64,000 nucleotides of DNA, taken from the NCBI GenBank assembly GCA_964503685.1, contig CAZDAW010000004.1, positions 9,984 to 73,983 of the forward strand, written 5' to 3'. Shown piece by piece: positions 29,019 to 37,548 of this stretch; position 1 is the stretch's first letter, and each line of letters opens with the position of its first letter. The notes under the pieces are model-generated. The model made no database searches and was not told the origin of the DNA. It worked only from the letters and a program-made list of their open reading frames with translations. This stretch comes from CAZDAW01 sp964503685 (GTDB lineage: Bacteria > Chloroflexota > Anaerolineae > Anaerolineales > Anaerolineaceae). The position numbers and the translations under genes are program-made.

Positions 29019-29132
29019 ATTTGACAATATAGAGTTGGGATAAGCTCCGATCATTTAGCCTAAGAACTTATCCAAAAAACAAAAAGATATGTTTTCGGAT
29101 AAATCCTTAAATTTAGTGAGGCTAAGAGAAAC

Positions 29133-30041
29133 ATGGAGTATTCAATAACACAAGCGGCAAACAGGGAGAAAAGAGAAGCAGCATTAAGTTCGGTTGTAGC
29201 AGCAGTGGGGTTGACGACGTTCAAAATTGTAGTGGGTATCATGACAGGCAGCCTGGGCATTCTCGCCGAAGCGGCGCATTCAGGTTTGGACCTGGTCGCT
29301 GCATTAATTACATTCTTCTCCGTTCGACTTTCAGGAAAACCTGCCGACAAACAACACCAATACGGGCATGGGAAGATTGAAAATCTATCCGCATTAGCTG
29401 AGACGCTATTGCTTCTGTTGACCTGTGCATGGATTATCTACGAATCAATCCAGCGCCTTTTTTTCAAGGAAGTCGAGGTCGATGCTTCCATCTGGGCTTT
29501 CATTGTGATGTTTACTTCAATTATCATCGACTTTACCCGTTCTCGGGTGCTGGCCAGGGCGGCAAAAAAGCACAACAGCCAGGCGCTGGAAGCAGACGCC
29601 CTGCATTTCAGCACTGATATTTGGAGTTCGTCGGTTGTCATTTTGGGATTAATCGGAATTCAGATTGCGTCTGCCTTTCCAAATTTGGGGTTCTTAAAAC
29701 ACACTGACGCCATCGCCGCTTTAGGAGTAGCCTTTATTGTCATTTACGTCAGTTATCAGTTGGGCAAGCGGACAATCATGGCGCTTCTGGATACTGCCCC
29801 TGAAGGATTGGAAATTAAGATTAAAACCGCTGTCGAGACGATTCCAGGCGTCATTGATTGCCATCAGATACGCGCCCGTTATTCCGGCCCATCCCTCTTT
29901 GTTGATGTACACGTTCTTCTGGACCGCAGCCAAACGTTGGAAGAAGCGCATCGGATGACCGAGGTTATTGAAAAGGCGATCGAAAACATCTCCCCCGGCT
30001 GCGATGTAACAGTGCATCCAGAACCCAGTTCACTCCTATAG
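29133..30041 (+). CDS. cation diffusion facilitator (CDF) family metal efflux protein
   Basis: 302 residues with six transmembrane helices and a cytoplasmic C-terminal domain (about 210-302). The metal site motifs are HSGLD in helix 2 and HFSTD in helix 5. The His-Asp/His-Asp arrangement is typical of CDF proteins that handle Zn2+, Cd2+ or Co2+ rather than the DxxxD type linked to Mn2+. The QYGHGKIENL loop after helix 2 is also characteristic. It exports divalent metal in exchange for protons. Transcribed alone from the structured leader and followed by a strong terminator. SD GAGG lies upstream of the ATG. Confidence 0.93.
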   Translation: MEYSITQAANREKREAALSSVVAAVGLTTFKIVVGIMTGSLGILAEAAHSGLDLVAALITFFSVRLSGKPADKQHQYGHGKIENLSALAETLLLLLTCAWIIYESIQRLFFKEVEVDASIWAFIVMFTSIIIDFTRSRVLARAAKKHNSQALEADALHFSTDIWSSSVVILGLIGIQIASAFPNLGFLKHTDAIAALGVAFIVIYVSYQLGKRTIMALLDTAPEGLEIKIKTAVETIPGVIDCHQIRARYSGPSLFVDVHVLLDRSQTLEEAHRMTEVIEKAIENISPGCDVTVHPEPSSLL

Positions 30042-30078
30042 ATTAATTACCGGAAGCGAAATTTCATAAATCAATGCT

Positions 30079-30129
30079 AAAAGCAGAGAGCAGTATGCGG
30101 GTTCTTTGCATATTGCTTTCTGCTTTTTT
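30079..30129 (+). terminator. intrinsic terminator after the CDF gene
   Basis: AAAAGCAGAgAGCAgTATGC / TGCATAtTGCTttCTGC form a long imperfect stem followed by TTTTTT. Position fits the end of the CDF transcript. Confidence 0.85.
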
Positions 30130-30732
30130 AATCAGCGCCGGGCGTTTTCAGAGTCGTCCCGGCCAACATTTCAATCATTTCCAAAACAGCCAGGGTATCC
30201 AAACCTGCCATGCCATTTTCCAACATGGCGTTAAATAACTGGGCAGCGACCGTCCCTGAAGACAACGGCGCGCCATACTGCCGGGCTGTTTCAATAATGA
30301 TATCCGAATCGTTTGCCTGCATAGAGGCTTTGAACCCTGGATTGTGGTTACCGGCGGACAAACGCTGCGGTTTATTATCCAGCGTCCAGTACTGTGCTGC
30401 TCCTTCTTTGATAGCCTCTATAACTTTTGCGGATCAACGCCGGCTTTTTGAGAAAAAAACAGCAGTACGCCCATCGCCGCCATTCGCGCGGCGACCATGA
30501 TCAGGTTGGCAGCCCTGGCAACCTGGACAGCGCCAGAATCCCCCATCAGTATAAATTTCTTTCCTGTTGCCTTAAGAACTGGCAACACTGTATCGAAAGT
30601 TTCCTGTGATCCGCCTGCCATGATGGTCAACGTTCTCTGAATGGCGTCAAGTTCACCGCCGCTGACCGACGCTTCTAAAAGAGAATCATTGAGAAAATCA
30701 GATAAAATGGCAGCAAAATATTCTATATCCAA
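30128..30732 (-). pseudogene. degraded 3-hydroxyisobutyrate dehydrogenase-like pseudogene
   Basis: Two minus-strand pieces in different frames together match the 3-hydroxyisobutyrate/tartronate-semialdehyde dehydrogenase family. The first (30732 down to 30418) has the substrate motif VSGGELDAIQRTLTIMAGG and ends AGVDPQKL-stop. The second, from about 30425 to 30128, continues VIEAIKEGAAQYWTLDNK... to the normal C-terminus, with GFKASMQANDSDIIIETARQYGAPL. Joining them needs one extra base at about 30422-30425, which is a clear frameshift. The N-terminal NAD-binding Rossmann part (about 110-120 residues, with the GxGxMG motif) is missing altogether. Both losses argue for a true remnant rather than one sequencing error. 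Confidence 0.85.
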
Positions 30733-30864
30733 TTACGCATTATCCAATATAATTGTTATTAAAATGTTGCGACAGAAATCTCACCACCAACATAAGTATA
30801 AAAAAGACACCAGGAATACAATTATAGTGGGAATCATATTACAACAATAATCTGATACGGTCCT

Positions 30865-31707
30865 ATGACAGAACGAACCATTCTTGTTAACGAAAACGAA
30901 TTAATCTTTAAACTGATGCAAGATGTTAACCTTGCGATGGTACGTATTCCTGCAGGAGAATTTGTGATGGGCAGCGATCGTAAATTCGACCCGGAACTTG
31001 ATGAGCGCGAAACGCCCATTCACATCTGCCGCCTGCCCGACTATTGGATTGGAAAATACCCGGTAACCAACCTGCAATACAAAGCTTTCATCGAAGCTAC
31101 CGGCAGAATGGCGCCAGAATATTGGATTGACGGCAAAATACCCACTGGCAAACAACATCACCCGGTTACGGGGGTTAAATATTTCAACGCTCTGGCATTT
31201 TGCGAATGTCTATCCAATCTGGTGGGCGTTCATATCGTGCTGCCGACAGAGGCAGAATGGGAGAAAGCTGCCCGCGGTGTTGATGGACGCATTTGGCCTT
31301 GGGGAAACCATCCACCCAATTCATCATTGTGTAACTTTAACAGCAAAATGGATGATACGACCCCTGTAGGAAAATACAGCCCCCAGGGTGACAGTCCTTA
31401 TGGGTGCGCCGATATGTCTGGAAATGTCTGGGAATGGACAGCCAATGTATTCAAACCGTACCCATTCAAGAATGAAATAACGAGCGAAGACCTGGACATC
31501 ACCGCTCATCATGTCCTTCGCGGTGGGGCATTCTTTGTCTTTCGCTGGCTAACGCGTTGCGCAGTGCGGGCATTCGATATTCCTGGTAACTTTTGGTGGG
31601 AAGGAATTGGATTCAGGATTGCCACATCGCGTAGATCGATTGCGGCGCCCATTCCAGCGCCTGGTGAAACAGATAGCGCGCCAGCCAGCCAGGATGCCTT
31701 AAAATAA
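30865..31707 (+). CDS. FGE-sulfatase/SUMF1-like domain protein without the FGE cysteines
   Basis: 280 residues of the formylglycine-generating-enzyme fold. Motifs: VRIPAGEFVMGSD, YWIGKYPVTNLQYKAFIE, LPTEAEWEKAARG, MSGNVWEWT and VLRGGAFF...GFRIA. The two Cys that bind copper in true FGE, which follow the RGGS/A strand, are absent: the strand reads RGGAFFVFRWLTRC, with only one Cys further on. It is therefore unlikely to make formylglycine. Related proteins hydroxylate or bind ligands, or lack known activity. The C-terminus is a Pro/Ala-rich tail. No sulfatase gene is nearby. First gene of a run that continues with a SagB-type oxidoreductase. Confidence 0.85.
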   Translation: MTERTILVNENELIFKLMQDVNLAMVRIPAGEFVMGSDRKFDPELDERETPIHICRLPDYWIGKYPVTNLQYKAFIEATGRMAPEYWIDGKIPTGKQHHPVTGVKYFNALAFCECLSNLVGVHIVLPTEAEWEKAARGVDGRIWPWGNHPPNSSLCNFNSKMDDTTPVGKYSPQGDSPYGCADMSGNVWEWTANVFKPYPFKNEITSEDLDITAHHVLRGGAFFVFRWLTRCAVRAFDIPGNFWWEGIGFRIATSRRSIAAPIPAPGETDSAPASQDALK

Positions 31708-31777
31708 CCGCCTGTGCATCATATTCTACTAAAACCTGCATTTATCTTATTACAGAAATACAGAAAGAGGTCATTAT

Positions 31778-32515
31778 ATGTCACGCGATATCGGATATGA
31801 ATTTTTCGAGCAATCAAAGTACCCCAGACTCAGTCCGCCAGATCAATCCAAGGACATGCCATTACCGCCGATCCAACTGGATTACGATCATTCAGTAACA
31901 CCCATTGCCCTCCCAGATGCAGCCGAATTGCACCTTGATCCTGTCGATCTGCACCAACTCATTAAAAACCGCAGAACACTGCGCAAGTATTCTGAGCGGA
32001 CATTAACACTGAAAGAGTTAGCTTTCCTGTTATGGTGTACACAGGGCGTTGAGGAAATCACGGAGAGGCCGGTAACATATCGAACCGTACCCTCCGCCGG
32101 AGCGCGCCATCCTTTTGAAACTTATGCGCTGGTGAACCGTGTTGAAGGGTTAAAACCAGGCGTTTACCGTTACCTTGCGCTTGAACATCAATTGGTTGGT
32201 TATCTATTTGAAGATGATCTGGCCGAAAAACTGACGGATGCCTGCCGCAATCAAAATCAAGTAAAAAACAGCGCGGTTACATTCTTCTGGTGCGCCATCC
32301 CTTACCGGACAACCTGGCGCTACAGCGAACGAGGTTACCGCTACATATTACTGGATGCTGGGCATGTCTGTCAGAATCTATATATCGCCGCTGAAGCCTT
32401 GAAATGCGGTGTGTGCGCGATCGGCGCTTATGACGATGACGCCGTCAACAGCATACTAAAACTAGATGGTGAAAGCCAGATGATTCTATACATCGCTACC
32501 GTGGGCAAAAAGTGA
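31778..32515 (+). CDS. SagB/ThcOx-type nitroreductase-family oxidoreductase
   Basis: 245 residues, FMN-dependent nitroreductase fold. Motifs: NRRTLRKYSERTLTLKELAFLLWCTQGV, VPSAGARHPFETYALV and LDAGHVCQNLYIAAEALKCGVCAIGAYDDDAVN. These are the features of SagB-type dehydrogenases, some of which oxidise azolines to azoles in ribosomal peptides, while others act outside such pathways. No YcaO cyclodehydratase or precursor peptide gene is visible here, so the substrate is open. Its stop overlaps the GTG start of the M14 peptidase by four bases, tying the two functionally. Confidence 0.88.
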   Translation: MSRDIGYEFFEQSKYPRLSPPDQSKDMPLPPIQLDYDHSVTPIALPDAAELHLDPVDLHQLIKNRRTLRKYSERTLTLKELAFLLWCTQGVEEITERPVTYRTVPSAGARHPFETYALVNRVEGLKPGVYRYLALEHQLVGYLFEDDLAEKLTDACRNQNQVKNSAVTFFWCAIPYRTTWRYSERGYRYILLDAGHVCQNLYIAAEALKCGVCAIGAYDDDAVNSILKLDGESQMILYIATVGKK

Positions 32516-33546
32516 GTTCATCGGTTAAACCATCCAACCAACATACATCAATATTCAATAATCGAAAAATGCTATTGCTGATAACTGGCGGCCTGGTTCT
32601 GTTGCTGGCAATTGCCATACCGTTGGAGCATTGGTTATTGGTTAAAATGCTGGGAACTCCGACGCCATCGGCAGCCACTGCTTCAGACAAGATGATGCCG
32701 TTTACACTGACTCCACAATCAGTTTCCACTGAAATCACAGTGAATACGGTGACTGTAACAGCAACCCAGACCCTGGAAATCCCTGCGACCCAGACGCCCG
32801 CACCCACTTCGACCGGGTCGCCCACCGCCGAACCAGCCCCGGTGCCGGAAGTTTCCACCATCGGATATTCTGTAGCCGGGCGCGCATTGGAAGTCTTTGC
32901 TTTTGGCAGCGGCGTCGATAAACGAATGATCATTGCAGGGATTCACGGCGGATATGAATGGAATACAATTGCTCTGGCGGATGAACTGATCACTTATGTG
33001 ACTGAGCATGTTGATATTATTCCACCCAATATCAGGTTATATGTTTTGCGTAATATGAATCCGGATGGCGAAGCGCGCGACCACTGGCTGGATGGTCGCG
33101 CTAACGAAAACGGTGTGGACCTTAATCGTAATTTCCCTGCCCTCTGGGTTCCGGGATATGGAAAACCTGGCTGTTGGAATTACCGGCAATTGAGTTCCGG
33201 TGTTTCACCAGGATCGGAACCCGAAACGGCAGCCGTGATGAACTTCATCCTGGAAAACCAGATTTCCGCATTGATCAGCTATCATTCCGCCGCCTTGGGA
33301 ATTTTTCCGGGCGGGCAGCCTCCCGACCCGGCTTCCAAAAGCCTGGCAAAAGCTGTCAGTCAGGTGAGCAATTATGCCTACCCGCCAGTTAATAATGGCT
33401 GCGAATATCACGGCCAGTTAATCGACTGGGCATCGATGAACAATATCGCCGCAGTAGATATTGAATTGACCAATCACAGCGACACAGACTTTAAACAGAA
33501 CTTAAGGATACTTGAAGTATTTCTGAATTGGATCTACGAACAGTAA
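32512..33546 (+). CDS. membrane-anchored M14-family zinc carboxypeptidase
   Basis: 344 residues with a GTG start overlapping the previous stop. An N-terminal membrane helix (about 18-42, MLLLITGGLVLLLAIAIPL) is followed by a Thr/Pro-rich linker (about 55-110) and the peptidase domain. Zinc and catalytic features: His145 and Glu149 in GIHGGYEWN (spacing one longer than the usual HxxE), Arg and Asn in ENGVDLNRNFP, the third zinc ligand in ISYHSA, and the catalytic Glu in VDIELTNH. Such enzymes trim peptides or cell-wall cross-links outside the membrane. A leader-peptide or muropeptide role is possible. Confidence 0.88.
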   Translation: MSSSVKPSNQHTSIFNNRKMLLLITGGLVLLLAIAIPLEHWLLVKMLGTPTPSAATASDKMMPFTLTPQSVSTEITVNTVTVTATQTLEIPATQTPAPTSTGSPTAEPAPVPEVSTIGYSVAGRALEVFAFGSGVDKRMIIAGIHGGYEWNTIALADELITYVTEHVDIIPPNIRLYVLRNMNPDGEARDHWLDGRANENGVDLNRNFPALWVPGYGKPGCWNYRQLSSGVSPGSEPETAAVMNFILENQISALISYHSAALGIFPGGQPPDPASKSLAKAVSQVSNYAYPPVNNGCEYHGQLIDWASMNNIAAVDIELTNHSDTDFKQNLRILEVFLNWIYEQ

Positions 33547-33557
33547 GAATTATTACG

Positions 33558-35051
33558 ATGGTGAAATTAATTAAAAAGCTATTTTCGATCACCGAGATAT
33601 TGATATTTCTGACTGGCTGTACATTCTCCACGCAGCCAGCATCTAATAACAATAGACCAAGAATCGAATTCAAAGAATGTCAGTTATCAGCACAGGGTAT
33701 TCCAACGCACGTGCCCGCCGAATGCATCGATCTGCAGGTCTATGAAGATCAACCCAATCAAACCGGAAGACGGATCAACCTCAGGGTCGCCAAAATACCC
33801 GCCGTCAGCCGCAGCCCAAAACCTGATCCACTGGTAATCCTTGCCGGAGGGCCCGGTCAGGCAGCTACAGAAACCTACGTATTGCTCTCCGCCGCGTTTG
33901 AGCAAATTCATCAAAAGCGCGATATCATTCTGGTTGATCAGCGCGGCGCCGGAAAATCCAGCCCGCTCCATTGCAGTGAACAGACATCAAATACAACAAA
34001 CCTCTCCAATGAACCTACCGATCTGGAGCAGGCGATCAACATGCAGTTCTGTCTGAAACACCTTGAAGCTGACCCAAGGCTTTACACCACACCTATAGCA
34101 ATGATGGACCTCGATCAGGTTAGAGCCACTCTGGGCTATGATCAAATAAATCTTTACGGTGTTTCTTATGGAACGAGGGCAGCTCTGGTCTATCTCAGAA
34201 TGTACCCCGAAAGAGTACGCGCTATCATCCTCGACGGCGTTGTTCCAATGGATTGGTTAATCGGCCCCGATACTGCCGCAGACGCCCAGAACAGTCTGGA
34301 ACTGATCCTGAAACGTTGCGCCAACGATCCTGTTTGCCAAAACGCATTCCCCAATTTAGAAAAGAAATTCGATTCGTTGCTGACGGCGCTTGAAAAGGCC
34401 CCTGTCGAAGTCGAGTTCCCTGATCCATTAACGGGTCAAAATATCATAGTGAAGTTGACGCGCAGCAAGGCTGCTGATGCAATCCGCCTGCTGTCATACA
34501 CAGAAGAAACCGCATCGATCATTCCCCTGCTTATCCATGATGCGCAAACATCAGGAAACTATCAACGCCTCGCCGCTCAATACCGAATGGTCACCCAGGA
34601 TTTAAATAACAGCATCAGCGACGGAATGTACTTATCCGTCATCTGCTCTGAAGACACACCCTTCTTCCCCACACAAATAGCGCCAAACAATGATACTTAT
34701 ATTGCCGATATGACGCCGCGCCTCCAACAAATGTGCAAATCCTGGGTCAGGGCAGAATTACCGGCAGGCTATCACGATCCTGTCCATTCCGACGTACCCG
34801 TTTTAATGCTGTCAGGTGAAGCGGATCCGATTACCCCACCTTCAAACGCTGAACATGCTGCCCAAACGTTGCCTAATTCGCGGCAACTGGTTGCTGCCGG
34901 ACAGGGCCACAACGTCATCTATCGTGGGTGCATCCCCAAAATTGCGGCCAGTTTTATCGAAAAGGGTGACGTTAAAGATCTGGACACAGACTGCCTCAAT
35001 GACCTCAAGCCATTGCCCTTCTTCACAGGCCTCACCGGGCCTACGCCATGA
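33558..35051 (+). CDS. alpha/beta-hydrolase peptidase of the TAP/S33 type, putative lipoprotein
   Basis: 497 residues. The N-terminus has a lipobox (ILIFLTGC), so the mature protein is probably lipid-anchored outside the membrane. Hydrolase features: VDQRGAGKSSPL, nucleophile Ser203 in YGVSYGTRAA, Asp in LSGEADPITPP and His in AGQGHN, with the C-terminal lid region of tripeptidyl aminopeptidase (TAP) relatives. It likely removes amino acids or short peptides from N-termini. Start set at 33558, because the in-frame ATG at 33528 would overlap the previous gene and put ten residues before the signal. Part of the same run as the SagB-type gene. Confidence 0.85.
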   Translation: MVKLIKKLFSITEILIFLTGCTFSTQPASNNNRPRIEFKECQLSAQGIPTHVPAECIDLQVYEDQPNQTGRRINLRVAKIPAVSRSPKPDPLVILAGGPGQAATETYVLLSAAFEQIHQKRDIILVDQRGAGKSSPLHCSEQTSNTTNLSNEPTDLEQAINMQFCLKHLEADPRLYTTPIAMMDLDQVRATLGYDQINLYGVSYGTRAALVYLRMYPERVRAIILDGVVPMDWLIGPDTAADAQNSLELILKRCANDPVCQNAFPNLEKKFDSLLTALEKAPVEVEFPDPLTGQNIIVKLTRSKAADAIRLLSYTEETASIIPLLIHDAQTSGNYQRLAAQYRMVTQDLNNSISDGMYLSVICSEDTPFFPTQIAPNNDTYIADMTPRLQQMCKSWVRAELPAGYHDPVHSDVPVLMLSGEADPITPPSNAEHAAQTLPNSRQLVAAGQGHNVIYRGCIPKIAASFIEKGDVKDLDTDCLNDLKPLPFFTGLTGPTP

Positions 35052-35087
35052 TTTTTTGTTCATCGAATATTGGGAATTCAAATCATC

Positions 35088-35819
35088 ATGATTGAAGTTA
35101 ATAATCTCCATAAATCATTTGGCCGCATTGAGGCGCTGAGAGGCATCACTTTCACTGCTGCGGACGGTCAGATCACTGGCTTGTTGGGCCCCAACGGAGC
35201 CGGGAAGACCACAACATTGCGCATTCTGTACACTATTCTCCGCCCCGATAAAGGTTCAGCCAGCGTGGACGGTTACAATGTGCTCACCCAGACTCTTGAT
35301 GTCCAGCGCAACATCGGAGCTTTACCCGATAACCACGGTCTGTACCCCCGTCTGACCGCGCGTGAGAACATCCGTTATTATGGACAATTGCACGGCCTTA
35401 ATGCAAAGATGCTCGACAATGAAATTGAACATCTTATCAAACTGCTGGACATGCAAGACATTGCAGATCGACGAACAGCCGGGTTTTCATCCGGCGAACG
35501 GCTTAAAGTTGCCATCGCCCGCGCCCTGGTGCACGAGCCCAAAAACGTTCTGCTGGACGAACCCACCAATGGCCTGGATGTACTCAGTACACGGGCGATG
35601 CGGGCTTTTATCAACCGGCTGCGCGATGAAGGCCGCTGTGTGCTTTTTTCCAGCCATATCATGCAAGAAGTTTCCGCCCTCTGCGAACATATAGTGATCA
35701 TCGCCCAGGGTCAGGTCGTTGCCATAGGTACGCCTGACCAGATTAAAGAAGCGACCGGAAAAACCAATCTGGAAGATGCCTTTGTAACAGCCATTGGGAA
35801 CGAGGAGGGACTGGAATAA
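35088..35819 (+). CDS. ABC transporter ATP-binding protein, NatA-like
   Basis: 243 residues. Walker A GLLGPNGAGKTTT, signature FSSGERLKVAIARAL (SSGER in place of LSGGQ), Walker B NVLLDEPTNGLD and H-loop LFSSHIMQE. This subfamily pairs with ABC-2 permeases for export of Na+, antibiotics or peptides. Start taken at 35088 (MIEVNNLHKSFG); the upstream TTG adds only six residues. The stop overlaps the permease start (TAATG). Confidence 0.93.
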   Translation: MIEVNNLHKSFGRIEALRGITFTAADGQITGLLGPNGAGKTTTLRILYTILRPDKGSASVDGYNVLTQTLDVQRNIGALPDNHGLYPRLTARENIRYYGQLHGLNAKMLDNEIEHLIKLLDMQDIADRRTAGFSSGERLKVAIARALVHEPKNVLLDEPTNGLDVLSTRAMRAFINRLRDEGRCVLFSSHIMQEVSALCEHIVIIAQGQVVAIGTPDQIKEATGKTNLEDAFVTAIGNEEGLE

Positions 35820-37000
35820 TGCTTGCCCGTATCTGGGTCGTTTTTGTGAAAGAAGTGATTGATAATTTACGCGATCGGCGTTCGATATTCAGCGCCATAC
35901 TCTCGCCATTGTTGGGGCCGGTAATCCTGTTGAGCATGATCATACTGGTCGGTAAAACGCTTTTTACCGATGTCAACGAGAAACCGTTGAAATTACCTGT
36001 TGTGGGGGCAGAAAACGCGCCAAATCTTGTCCAGTATCTGAAACAAAACGGCGTCGATATCCTTCCGGGCCCGGCCAACCCAGAAGCGCTGGTGCAGAGC
36101 GGCGACCTCAATCTTGTTCTGATCATCTCGCCGGAATATGGAGAAGCCTTTACCAATGGCGAATCTGCTCCACTCCGCATGATCATCGATAGTTCCCGCC
36201 AATCCGCCCTGGCGGATATCGAACGCGCCAGAACACTCATTTACAGTTATGGGGAACAAATCAGCGCTCTGAGGTTGATGGCGCGCGGTATTAATCCAAT
36301 GATCACCAATCCAGTGATCATTGAAAGGATCGACGTTGCCACACCACAAAGCCAGGTGTTGATTTTTCTGAACATGATGCCATATTTCATTATCCTGACC
36401 ATCTTTGTTGGGGGAATGTACGTCATCATCGACGCCACCGCCGGAGAACGCGAACGCGGTTCATTGGAGCCGCTGTTGATCAATCCGATCAAACGGATGG
36501 AATTAGTGCTGGGAAAGATGGCAGCCTCATTGCCCTTTGCAATATTCACCTTAATCCTGACTCTTGCAGCTTTCAGCGTGGCTTTTAACCTGACGCCTCT
36601 GGAAGAATACGTCGGATTCCAGATGACAATTGACATTTCTACGCTGTGGGGTATATTCTGGATCTCGCTTCCGATCATTTTCCTGGCATCCGCTTTACAA
36701 ATGGTTGTTGCGTCTTTCACACGCAGCTTCAAAGAAGCACAGACCTATCTGCCTTTGCTGTCACTTATACCAGCAATGCCGGGTATTTTTCTGGCGTTTC
36801 TGCCAGTAAAACCCGGACTATCTAACATGCTGATACCCACCTTCGGGCAACAATTACTGATCAACCAGTTGATGCGCGGCGAAACGCTGAATCCAATCAA
36901 TCTGCTCGTATCAACTGCCGCCACGCTGGCGCTGACTGTTGCGCTGATTATCGTAGCTATCAAATTGTATCAGCGAGAAAAAATCTTGTTCTCCAAATAG
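35819..37000 (+). CDS. ABC-2 type transporter permease, NatB-like
   Basis: 393 residues. One membrane helix near the N-terminus (about 23-45), a large extracytoplasmic domain (about 50-185), then five to six helices in the C-terminal half with the family motif ATAGERERGSLEPLLINP. It forms an exporter with the ATPase whose gene overlaps it. The run of FGE-like, SagB-type, two exported peptidases and this exporter suggests a modified-peptide system, but this is inference. The exporter could equally serve ion or drug efflux. Confidence 0.9.
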   Translation: MLARIWVVFVKEVIDNLRDRRSIFSAILSPLLGPVILLSMIILVGKTLFTDVNEKPLKLPVVGAENAPNLVQYLKQNGVDILPGPANPEALVQSGDLNLVLIISPEYGEAFTNGESAPLRMIIDSSRQSALADIERARTLIYSYGEQISALRLMARGINPMITNPVIIERIDVATPQSQVLIFLNMMPYFIILTIFVGGMYVIIDATAGERERGSLEPLLINPIKRMELVLGKMAASLPFAIFTLILTLAAFSVAFNLTPLEEYVGFQMTIDISTLWGIFWISLPIIFLASALQMVVASFTRSFKEAQTYLPLLSLIPAMPGIFLAFLPVKPGLSNMLIPTFGQQLLINQLMRGETLNPINLLVSTAATLALTVALIIVAIKLYQREKILFSK

Positions 37001-37014
37001 ATCGGGACATCTGC

Positions 37015-37020
37015 TATAAT
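37015..37020 (+). promoter_or_regulatory. -10 element giving a near-leaderless mRNA
   Basis: TATAAT lies only seven bases before the ATG at 37028, and no Shine-Dalgarno sequence is present between them. Transcription from it would start at or next to the start codon. The -35 match (TTGTTC, 36986-36991) is badly spaced. Confidence 0.5.
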
Positions 37021-37027
37021 TCTAACC

Positions 37028-37510
37028 ATGATTGATATCCGTACCATGTTACCCGGTGAAAGTCAGGCAGTATGCGAGGTCGTCATTCGCACTTTCAACG
37101 AGTTCGTGGCGCCTGGGTATTCTGCCGAAGGCCTGAGTTCATTTTACCAATACGTAACCCCCGAAGCCCTGGAAAAACGTCTTTTTGAAGGACATTTCAT
37201 ACTGGTTGCCTTCGATACTGAAGCTAAAACAATTGTCGGGGCGATTGAGGTTCGCAATCATAATCATATATCTTTGCTGTTTGTAGATAAAGCCTACCAC
37301 CGCCAGCGAATTGCCAGGCAATTATTCGGGCGCGCCCTGAACAATTGTTATCGCTGGAGTCCTATACGCGCCATGTCAGAAGGAATCACGGTTAACTCTT
37401 CCCCGTATGCTGTTCCAATCTATGAAAAATTAGGATTTAAGAAAACCGGTGATGAACAGGTTAAAAACGGGATTCGCTTTGTTCCAATGATTTATAACTA
37501 TCAAAAATAA
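37028..37510 (+). CDS. GNAT-family N-acetyltransferase
   Basis: 160 residues, a complete single GNAT domain. The acetyl-CoA loop is in LLFVDKAYHRQRIARQLFGRAL (R-Q-R-I-A-R in place of the usual Q/RxxGxG/A), and the C-terminal strand is PIYEKLGFKKTGDE. Substrate unknown. It seems to be read from its own promoter without a ribosome binding site. Confidence 0.85.
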   Translation: MIDIRTMLPGESQAVCEVVIRTFNEFVAPGYSAEGLSSFYQYVTPEALEKRLFEGHFILVAFDTEAKTIVGAIEVRNHNHISLLFVDKAYHRQRIARQLFGRALNNCYRWSPIRAMSEGITVNSSPYAVPIYEKLGFKKTGDEQVKNGIRFVPMIYNYQK

Positions 37511-37548
37511 AAAGCCTATTATTTCACACCAATTATTCTGGAGTTTAC

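Noticed and set aside
30641..30850. Small plus-strand frame before the FGE-like gene as a peptide precursor for the SagB-type enzyme
   Set aside because: Most of it is antisense to the dehydrogenase pseudogene, it has no Shine-Dalgarno sequence, and it shows no leader/core pattern.
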